This document shows positions 52,005 through 61,630 of a stretch of 64,000 nucleotides of DNA, piece after piece. The notes under the pieces are model-generated. The model saw only the letters and a list, made by a program, of their open reading frames with translations, had not been told where the DNA came from and ran no database searches. This DNA comes from Hemerocallis citrina (Eukaryota; Streptophyta; Magnoliopsida; Asparagales; Asphodelaceae), in NCBI GenBank assembly GCA_017893485.1, contig CM030366.1, positions 198,367,835 to 198,431,834 of the forward strand, in the 5' to 3' direction. The translations under genes were made by a program, and so were the position numbers. The first letter of the stretch is position 1. The number at the start of each line of letters is the position of its first letter.

Positions 52005-54673
52005 TGTAACCCCTGTTTCCAAATTAAACTATTCTCTTTTAATTTAATATGATATTCAAACTATTTTTGTGAAGCCCAATATTTGTTTATTCAACTATTT
52101 TAATGTTTGAAATATTTTGGAATCCAATTTTTATTATAAGCCCAGTAATTTGAATTAAACCCAATAGTCTAATTATTGATTTGAGCCCAAGGACCAGGCC
52201 CACCTCCTATTGGGTATTGATTCGCTAACCCAAACCCAAAGCCCATTGTTGACCATATCCTATAGGTAATCCCTAAATTTCTCCCGTAACCCCCAATTAA
52301 TATTCTAATCTGTTATTTGAATCCCGTAACCCCCTCCCTTACAATCACTCCCCTCCATAATTTTATATTATTTCTATAGAATTATAATTCTAATATCTCT
52401 CTCTCGCCCGTATCTCTCCCCCTTCTCTGTTTAAACAAAACCACACAAACAAACCCAACTGACCCAATTCGTCATCTTCTCCAACTCGCCTTCCTCCTTC
52501 CTTCCGCTCGAACCCATCGATGCCTCGCCACTCCACCGCTCGACACCGTCGCCCTCCGCTATCCTCGTCATCTGCGGCGCCTTGCCCTGAGCGCGCCACC
52601 ACCATTCCCTTCGTCTCCTCCCGCTTCAGCACCGCCGCAGCAACCCCTCCGCTGATTCATCGACAGCTCCACCATCGATTTCACCTCGCCTTCACCCCAT
52701 CACATCGCCTTCCCACCCGCTCCTCGTCAGCACCCAACCACCACCACCGCCATCATCACCCATCATCCTCCATCGAACCCACTCTGCCATTAATTTCATC
52801 GCCGCCCCCACCTCAGTCACACCCCAGCACCTTGCCAGTCACCTCCGTCGCATCGCCAACACCCCCAAACCCAATTTCCCGTCCTCTAATCGCTTCCCCT
52901 GCTTTCGACCCAAGAATCAGAGTTTCATCGCCGCATCGTCGCGTCGCCATCGCTGCCTGGTGCGCCTCGCCGTCAGCGTCGCGCCGCCGTCGAAGCCATC
53001 GCCTGTCGCTGGTCGCCACAGTCACCGCCGTCACACCTTCCCGCTCTCGCTCTCTGTTTCGTCGAAGAAGAGAACGAAGAAGAAGAAAGGAGGCGTTGGG
53101 CGGGATCAGATCTCGGCCTTTGGATCGCGCCAAGATTCGTGCCACTCAGATCGCTATTCGTTGCTTTGCCACAGCAGATCCCCGTTCGCTGTTCGCTGTT
53201 CTGACCAGATCCGTTGCTTTGGAGCGTTTTGATTCGCTGAGATTGCTGCTTCGGTGTTTTGCCGCGCCAGATCCCAGAAGCGCTGTTCGCTGTTTTGGAG
53301 CGATCTGGTGTGGGAAAAACTCGATCTACGGTTGATTTTCGCACGTGCTTCATACGTGCTTTTGGGAGACTTCTTCCAGAATTTTTCGATCCAATTTGCT
53401 TCAACAATCGGATCTATTCGTCTTCAATAAAGGCAAGTTTCTATTGTACGAATTTATTTATTCTAGTACAAGCCCTTTGCATAAATACTGCAAGTATATT
53501 ATTTTTGACTCCAATTCGCATTCATAAGTCGAATTAATACCTGTATCTATACCTAATCTGTCGATCCTGTATTCACATGTGATCGTGAATACTTTGTTAT
53601 CATATGCATGACATGAACACAAATAAATATACACATATGTACTCTTAGGATTATACATGTTTTTGTGCAGGAATGTTTCACCCATGACGGTAGTTAAATA
53701 CGAATATATAAAAGTAACAAGCCGGGGTATAAGGAAAAAATTTAAGTAGTGGGTAATATAGAAGAGCGTACTCGGACGGGAGCACGTGGTTTCCCGACGC
53801 AAGTTGCAATTACAAGTTGCAAGATTGCAAATGACAAGTTTACATGTTTCACGTTACATGTTTACACTCTACATGTTTCACGTTACAAGTTTGCACGTAT
53901 CTCGATACAATATTGAATGTACATGTTTTTTCCGAGTACGTGACCTATAAAACTCACCACTAAATCTAAACGAAACTGATTGCAAGTAGCAACCATGTAG
54001 TAAAAAGATGGATGCATGAAGTGCTACCTAGATAGAATTAAACATTAGACATAAGATTAACACATGCACTTACATGATCCGATTACATGTTACATGTTCA
54101 TGTTGGTTCGATACTTGTTTACTTGTTTACTTATTTTACACGCCACTTGTTTCATATTGACTTGTTCATACCATGTTTACTTATTGCATTTTCCTTACTC
54201 TTGATTCCTTGCTCTTTCCTGTTTTTCTTTTGTTTTATTTTTGTTTCTGTTTTCCTTAGCTTGTACCCCCTTGCGGCCCGTAACTTGTATTAACGGGTCT
54301 TCTTGTTTCCTTTTTTTTTCTGTTATTATAATATACTTGCAGGCCCAAATGGAGAGTTACCAGAAGGTGTCGCTGATCAAGTGTTCTAGTTTATCATTAT
54401 TATGTTATCTTTAGTTGTATTTTATTTCTTGCAACTATTTATTGTAATCCGGACTTGTTTGACCCGTAACTATTGTATTTCCCAGTTGTTGGTTATTTTT
54501 ATGGACTATGTCATAAATTTTCATTATCAAATTGTGATTAACATGCCTGCGTGGATTGTTTTATTATCTTGTTGTTGAGTTTACTTGTACAGCTTATGAA
54601 TGGTGTGTTCGCACCATTCGCTGGCCTTAGTCTCGCACCCGTATTTCCATGTCTTGGGAAGCGGGGCGTGACA
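52005..54673 (+). mobile_element. Solo LTR (2.7 kb), family S, second copy
   Basis: Begins TGTAACCCCTGTTTCC and ends GGGAAGCGGGGCGTGACA, flanked by AAAAA on both sides (52000-52004, 54674-54678; low-complexity but the right length). It matches the inverted solo LTR at 2462-5869 through GCAACCATGTAGTAAAA, GCATGAAGTGCTACCTAGAT and the terminal GC-rich box. The 271-codon Ser/Arg/Pro-rich frame at 52520-53335 lies in the GC-rich leader part and is read as compositional, not a gene. No primer site or polyprotein follows. Confidence 0.7.
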
Positions 54674-54712
54674 AAAAATTTAGACGTAGTCTGGATTTGA
54701 TCTAAAACCTCA

Positions 54713-54797
54713 ATTACAATAGTTATGCATGTGCGTTGCACGGGTTGGTAGATGGACAAATTACACTAAGGCATTCTCCCATTATAGCAGTAGAGAT
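54713..54797 (-). mobile_element. Miniature Helitron-like remnant
   Basis: On the minus strand it begins TCTCTACTGCTATAATGGGA and ends with the stem CCGTGCAACGCACATG close to CTAT. Both terminal signatures of the local Helitron family are present within ~85 bp, with only TTAGTGTAATTTGTCCATC between them. Confidence 0.4.
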
Positions 54798-55179
54798 TAT
54801 GAGAGAGGGAGAGAGGGAAAGATCTTACCCCTTTATGCCGACCAACAGAAGCACGGCAACGCCAAAACCCCATCTACTTTGCGCATTAATAACAACCCAA
54901 TTATTAGGTGAATTTTCAGTTTTTGCACAAAATTACAAAAGAACTATATGTTTATGGACAAATTTACATATACCTCCTTCCCAATGTCAACTCTTGCATT
55001 AACAAAGACAACCCAATTCCGCTGCCTCAAACCTACCTACCCATCCGCCTCTTCTTTTTATCTGCACATACCTGAAATCAAAACCAAAAAAATTGCTTCA
55101 AAATCCGTGCTCGCTTTTTTTTGTTAAAAGAAGAAAGAATAAAAAATAAAAAATAAAAAATAAACGGGATCCTTTACCT

Positions 55180-55690
55180 TGAATTTGATGGCGATGAGAA
55201 GTCGTCCTTAGGGTTAAACCTGCCTTCTCCCAAACATGTCAAAATAGTTCGAAATAGGTTGGAAACTGCGAAGAAAGGGGAGGATTAGGGTTCCCAAACT
55301 TAGGGTTTCGCATCGGAGTTGGAATCGTGGTTTCACATATTCGGCGGGGGGTCGCGGCTGCGGCTGCGGCTGCGGCTGCGGCATCGGCGGTGGCAGCGGC
55401 CATGGAGGGTTGATTGATGGGAGAGAGACATGAAGGCTCGTGACGAGGAATTTTTTGCCGTACTTAACCACTTTTTAAAAATATTTACGATTATGATCTA
55501 GTTTCGAAACTATTAGCTCATGGGCTAGAGAAGAGAAGATTGGAGATTGGGATTTTTCTGATTCGGATGCGATGAAATTAGGATTGGGTCGGGTTGAGGA
55601 ATTTGAGAGGATTTCGAAACCCTAATGAAAAGTGATCGGGTTGTGGATTTTGAGAGGGCTTTTGTCCGAAACGTGCTCTATATTTATATT
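55180..55690 (-). other. Gene-leader-like fragment with GCGGCT repeats
   Basis: On the minus strand it looks like a promoter and 5' end of a gene: TATAAATATAGAGCACG, CT-rich leader, ATTAGGGTTTCGAAATCC, then a Pro/Gln-rich frame (55471-55214) encoding PQPQPQPQP from CCGCAG repeats. No domain. Possibly a host gene fragment captured by a Helitron, given flanking Helitron ends. The 54800-55180 stretch holds nothing else. Confidence 0.35.
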
Positions 55691-55956
55691 AGCGAATGCG
55701 GTTCCTAAACCGCGTGGGCCCCGCTGTCTAAACCGTGTCAGCTTAGATACTAAGCACGTGTACTTAGCGTACGGATTAGGCTAATCAACACACACAATAA
55801 GCCCAATAGTTACTTACTAATTATCAATCTGAAGCCCAAAAAAGAAAAGGTTCTTCAGCCCAATATAAAGCTAAGCAGTCCTCAATGTGCGTGTTACGGA
55901 ATCAAGGTTGAAACATACCCAACAATGTGATTCCCAAAAACAAAAAAAAACTCTAA

Positions 55957-56152
55957 TCTCTAATCTATAATATCATAAATAAAAATTTGAAGGTGTCGTT
56001 TATAAAATACCAACTTATGTGTATAAATAATGTGTATCGTACATAGATAACTAATATAAATAAGGTATCAAGTTCAAGATCAAACTACGATAGAGTTTAT
56101 ACTTATAAAAAAAAATATTAAGACATGCATCGCACGTGTAAATTACTAATAT
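55957..56152 (+). mobile_element. Non-autonomous Helitron-like element, ~195 bp
   Basis: 5' end TCTCTAATCTATAATATCA; 3' end has the stem CATGCATCGCACGTG followed by TAAATTACTAA and T, fitting the TC...CTRR layout with a hairpin ~10 bases from the end. AT-rich interior, non-coding. Confidence 0.55.
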
Positions 56153-56159
56153 CTAATAA

Positions 56160-57010
56160 TGTGGGTTTATAGATCAAAATTCCTTAGAGCAACTAGTTAT
56201 TGCAGTCAGTGGAACAATGTCTTCGGACTCCATTAATATGGTGTATCGGTCGAGCTCAAACACATTCACATTTCATATGTACCAAAAAATATATTTTTTA
56301 GAGAAATAGAAAAGAAAGAAAAAAAAAAAGCAAATACAAAATCAGTTGCAAGTTTACCAACATTTCTTCCCTAAATACTATTTCACTTTTAATAAAATAA
56401 ATTAATCCTTCATTATCCACCATATCATCCTCTCTCGAATGCCTAATAAAAGTAAGATATTGAACTTAGTTTCTTCAACATAAGTCTGATAGGATAATCA
56501 TCTATTTAAAAGTTTCTTCAACATAAGTCCAATAGCAAAAATTTTAACAAATTTTCTATAAAAAAACAAGAATAATTATTCATTTAAAAATTTTCCATGT
56601 TTTTAGCAATACAAAATTTATATATAACTTATTTGTATTTAGTAACAATAACAAGTATGTCATAAATAGAATTCCAATGGTGTTCAACATTTTTAGAGAA
56701 TTTTCTAAAAATAAAATTACACAATTATTTCAATGATTGATGATAATGACCACTAAAATCTATGAAATGAATATAATCTCTTATCATTCAATTCTTTTTG
56801 TACATTATTATAATTTTCCTATAAAAGGTAAATTCAGACACCCCTTTAGTAAGGGGAAAAAAATTAGAGCGATTTTCACTGTTTCCTGTGGGTGTCATTA
56901 GTCAATTTTCTTAATTTAATCGTTATTTATTTCTCCTTTCTCAAGTGACTCATTCTGGCCATGATTTGAGGAGTGATGGGAAACAATACCTTGCATTTCA
57001 AAAAGAAGAG
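56160..57010. other. AT-rich stretch, no gene
   Basis: No frame, repeat or element end that I can support. Confidence 0.4.
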
Positions 57011-57016
57011 ACTAAG

Positions 57017-57692
57017 AGCATTTGTAGTCGTTGGGGAGAAAAATATGCATATATGCATATATAGAAATAGCAAAACAAATTTTGCTGCAGTCGTCCAAAA
57101 GCTATTTATCCAAGGGACGGCACATGAAGTGCCGTCCGATGGATTAATGTCATTCACCCATACAAATTCGTCCACGGAGTGCAAATAAAAATTTGCAAAA
57201 AAATTATAAAAAATTACAAAAACATTTTAGAAATTACAAAAGAAATACAAAAAATTACAAAAACATTCCAGAAATTGCAAAGACAAATACAAAATTACAA
57301 AAACATTTGAAAAATTGCAAAAAAAAAAATGTAAATTTGTAAAAATCTCTGGACGGCACATGAAGTGCCGGCCGAGATAATAGGAGGCAGGGACGGCACT
57401 TGAAGTGCCGTCCGAGGGATTTAAGCCTTTTGGGGGGTTCTTTTAATTGAAAAAAAAAAAAAAAATCAAACAACGGCACTTGAAGTGCCATCCGACGTGG
57501 CAAATTTTTTTTTTTGGTGCGACGGCACTCGAAGTGCCGTCGCTCAAATATGGATAATTCTCAAATTGATTCTCATTTATAGCACACGACTGTAGCGATT
57601 TATCGATAAAATGGATATTTGGCAAACGAGTGCAGCATGTTTGTTTGCCAAATATTCATTTTATCGATATTTGGCAACAACTACAGATGCTT
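57017..57692 (+). mobile_element. Harbinger-like MITE carrying five copies of the GACGGCACTT palindrome (cluster D)
   Basis: The left end GAGCATTTGTAGTCGTTG and the right end CAACTACAGATGCTT are inverted, flanked by TAA (57014-57016, 57693-57695). The interior has GGACGGCACTT + G + AAGTGCCGTCC palindromes near 57113, 57351, 57391, 57473 and 57521, an ATTACAAAAA-rich part, and a separate foldback around ATGGATATTTGGCAAAC. No coding capacity. Its ends resemble the 48270-48780 MITE. Confidence 0.7.
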
Positions 57693-57850
57693 TAAAGAGC
57701 ATCCAGTGAGAACCAAAGGTGACTAGTTATCATGTCATACATACCTTGAGCTGTCATAGGTCCAGGTCTAAGGCTCAGGTTCCGAAAATCCCAATCATAG
57801 CAAAAGATTTAATATAACTAATATAAACATGTACAGATCTTTTAAAAAAA

Positions 57851-58255
57851 CTAGTAATTTATGTGCGATGCACGTTTTAATAATTTCAAAAAATAAAAAA
57901 TAAAAACTCTGACATAAGGAGGATTTGAACTGGAAATCTCTTTTATATTAGTTATATACGTGCGTTGCACATGTTGGTAGAATGACAGAATGACAAAGAA
58001 CACTAAGGCTTTCTCCCATCATAATATTACTAGTATTATACACGTGCGTTGCACGTGGAGAATATGGGGAGGAGGGAATGAAAAGGACAAAAAAAATCTA
58101 GTATTATACACGTGCGTTGCACGTGGGAAAAATGGGAATGGAGAATGAAAAGGACAAAAAAAAATCTACCAACACGTGCACTGCACATGTTGATAAAATG
58201 ACAAATATTTACAAATGACACTAAGCCCTTCTCCCGTTATAATATTAGAGATTAT
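57851..58255 (-). mobile_element. Adjacent Helitron-like ends (three)
   Basis: On the minus strand the 3' signature, stem CACGTGCAACGCACGTG + TATAATACTAG, occurs at 58030-58057 and 58098-58125, and a variant (CGTGCATCGCACATAAATTACTAG) at 57851. 5' signatures of the form TAATATTATAACGGGAGAAG occur ending near 58255, and a related one near 58029. These fit two or three tiny Helitrons inserted next to each other at AT sites. Confidence 0.55.
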
Positions 58256-58259
58256 AGAT

Positions 58260-58910
58260 ATATATATTCTTTTAAAACATATTAATTTGCATACTTTATG
58301 TTTGTAAAAGATATGCATAAATGTTATTCTTCAAATCAAAATGGTCACCGAAAGTTGAAATGTAATCAACAATTCTTCTAAAATTTCGATAGAATCTCAC
58401 CTGTATTTTTTTTTCTTATCTATATACATCATGTAATATTCTAAATTTTATAAATACCGAAAACATCAAGCATTTCAACATTCAACAAATCTATAAATTG
58501 TTCAGATTATATAACTAAAACTAAATTATATATATTGTATAGATATTTACGGATATAGCTAAACTAAATTATCTAACTATACTATGGCTAATATAGATAT
58601 AGAATTCTATATATTCTTACTCGAATAATGAAAGTATTTGACTAATTATGTTACAATTTTTATCTCGGAAATCTAACAAACAAAGTTGACTACAAAATGT
58701 CGATGGTAAGTATAAAAATTACTAATATCAACAGTTAAGTATACATGTTTCATTTTGCTGCGTGTAGCTTATCAAACAATAAGTGTTCTATTCGAATTTA
58801 AAGAATAACAACCGTATCATTGTCCCCTGAAATTTTGAAGACCTTAATAGCAATCACGGCCACCACTCAATACCATGTTATCGCTCTGGTCTACTTAGTC
58901 TGCCAATCTC
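58260..58910. other. AT-rich stretch, no gene
   Basis: Nothing recognised. Confidence 0.4.
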
Positions 58911-59700
58911 TTCACTTTGATCAACTCAACGAAACGCCAAACATCGTCCATTAGTCATCCACGTCCGACACTAAAAACCCATCAAATCCAAGCACCCAAT
59001 CAACCGCATCTCATTGAGGCATTCCATCAAACACCTTCAAGTCTCTATGTCAGTCTCTCTTTCGATTCTCATCAACTAATCCTCCATCCTCTAATTTTGT
59101 CACCAATCTCAAAGCAGTAGCACCACCATCTCAATCCCTAACCCTAACCTCCGCCCCACCAGCCGTCTCTTCTCTCGCTACCACCGCCCCTTCTGCTGCC
59201 GCCCTCCTCCTCTACTCCTTCACCTGACTCTCCTTTATCTCCTCCTCAAATTCCTTCACCCTCAAATCCCGTAAAATTTGCCGACATTCCATCCATCATC
59301 CTGCCTCCGTCAAAGCTGCTGCCTACTCTATCGTCATACTCCCTCCTTCTACCACGTCATCTCGGCATCACCAGCTCCTCCCACCTATGGCGCTACCACT
59401 GCCACTTCCTCCATCTCTAGTAACGCCCCTCCCAAATGTAGTCATGGCTTGACAACCCCCTTCCCTGCTCAAGTGAGATAGATTTATGAGAGTGACGGTG
59501 TGGTGTGGCGTGCGTGTGGAGGCGGCGTGTGGCATGGGGGGAGGGGGTGTGAGAGAAATGGATGATTTGAATTTTGAAAGTGGGAGGGAAAGCGTTAGTG
59601 GATGGCTTGAAGAGGTTTGAGATTTTATTTTGTTATATATTTTTTATTAAAACGTGTGCACTGCACGTGCCAATTTAAATGGGAATTCCTACTCTTTCTC
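58911..59700 (+). other. CT-rich, gene-leader-like segment
   Basis: Pyrimidine-rich DNA with CCCTAACCCTAACCTCCGCC, CTCTCGCTACCACCGCCCC and triplet-rich phrases, then a G-rich stretch at 59500-59600. A Helitron-type stem (GTGTGCACTGCACGTGC) follows at 59654. The frames are short and compositional. It resembles the leader part of the solo LTRs or a captured gene fragment. Confidence 0.3.
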
Positions 59701-59765
59701 TTCTTGCTCTATTACAAAATAGAGGAATGTGAGAGGGGGTAAACACTCTTTCTCTTGTTAGTATA

Positions 59766-59766
<1 letters not shown>

Positions 59767-59822
<56 letters not shown>
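59767..59822. repeat. (TA)n microsatellite
   Basis: About 28 TA units. The following 59822-61540 holds no supported gene; 60530-60680 has a short duplicated phrase (CATGTATCATCAAAATTGTT and AGTCGGAGATAACTATGG, twice each). Confidence 0.85.
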
Positions 59823-59825
<3 letters not shown>

Positions 59826-61630
59826 GAAGAAGGTAATTAAGTAGCACTCACTTTCAAGGTTTTAAGTTGACAACTTTAATAAGCCTAGCTTCTCAAATAC
59901 TACTCCACGTATCAACTCACTCTTCTTTCTTACCATATCATTATTTCGTTTCTTTTCCTTACTTCCTACCTTGAGACCTTGCTAAAGATGGTGTTGGTGT
60001 CTGGTGATGATAAATGATGCAGCTATTAATTGCGTGTTCAATTCACCTTGCTTCTGCACAAATAACAAGTGAAATTGTTCCACCGGTCATAATCAATAAT
60101 AAAGTAATGCTAAATGTACTCTATATTTTCATACTCACATTGTATTAAAAGAGAGTAAAAGCGCGCACACAACAATAATTACAATAAGATCTCATATGAG
60201 CTCACATTCTTGTGTTAGAACAAAAAGTATTACTCTTAACAAGTGATATACGTCAAACCTTAACTATTTGAAAGAAATTAATGATCAGTAAATGAACTGC
60301 TAGTTCTGCGTGTTTATTTGTAGTATATGAGATCAACTACTCGTCTTTCTTTTGTAAGCTTTTAGTGAGTACATATACGAGATTAGTAGTCTTTACGCTT
60401 TATGCAGACCGTGTTGTTGCGAACACGCAATTTCCACTTCTGAGGTGAAAACTATGTAGTTTTTAACCTTAGTTCTGATTTAACTGCTTTGTATACAGCT
60501 ATAGTCGGAGATAACTATGGCCGTTTCCCTTTTCATGTATCATCAAAATTGTTTGAGGGGGGAAATTCCTTTAGTTTTTCATGTATCATCAAAATTGTTT
60601 GACGATGGTCCTTTCCTTTCCATGTATAGTCGGAGATAACTATGGTCCTTTCCTTTTTCATGTATCGTTTGAGGGGGAAAAGTGAACAAGGTAAATTGAA
60701 AATAGTACAACATCGGCATTACTAAGCTATCTTATGCATTCTTTGAAAACCAGGGAACCTTGATTAACAAAAATCTACAAAGCATTTCCCATCACTTTGT
60801 CAATAACTCTCTTGCGGAACCTGACTTCAAACTCTGGCATACCAACCAACAGTATAGGCTAATACGGTATTATTAACAAAAAAACATTTTAAGGGTGGGA
60901 AGGGTGGGACAAACTGACGCGGCGGAGGTTGATTGGATTGGTAAGGAGATGGAGCAGTGGAAATGAAACTTTCAAACAGAGACCCTGACTTCAGTAGAAC
61001 ATTTTCCACAACAATAAATGCTTCCCTTCAATCAAATTACATTCATAATCCCTACAGGCAACTAACATCCCAAACTAGCATCATAAATAAACTACAATTA
61101 GTCAAACAATGACTAATCAAAATAGGTAACAGCAGTGGTGGTTATGACTTACATACTTGAGTCTTCTTATTTAAGAAGTATTGCTCCCCATTATCTTTTC
61201 AGTTGGACCAGAAACAGTGGTGGATTGCAAAATTCTGTCTTCATGAATTGTTCAACGCCAAAGACCTTGACTACTGACTGCATCATCTGTGACTATCATA
61301 ACTCGGGGAATGAATTCTTCCACAAAGACCTTGGCTCCAGTATTAGTCAACCATCCTCCCAAAACCAAAGCTTAATAGTGAAGACATTTTCTAAATTGTT
61401 AAATTTTAAGTAAACTTAAAATTTTACAGAATATGCATGCCTCTTGGTAAGATAATTTTTTTAAAAAAGAAATCACATCTACTTTTAGTCTAATAATGAA
61501 GACATTTTTTAAGATCATCTTTTGACAAAGTAAACCTATCTACGAGTATATATATATATCCCAAAGTTTGCTAGGATTTCCATGTACAGAAAAAAAAAAA
61601 AATTTGTTCCTAGCTAGCTAGCAGAGAAGC

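Noticed and set aside
52520..53335. A 271-codon open frame rich in Ser, Arg and Pro
   Set aside because: It lies in the GC- and triplet-rich leader part of a solo LTR, with several overlapping frames on both strands, no domain, and no counterpart frame in the sibling LTR.
61135..61413. A 92-codon plus-strand frame, with a minus-strand counterpart reading VLGGWLTNTGAKVFVEEF
   Set aside because: Both strands are open and neither matches a family I recognise; without splice or homology support it is not called.
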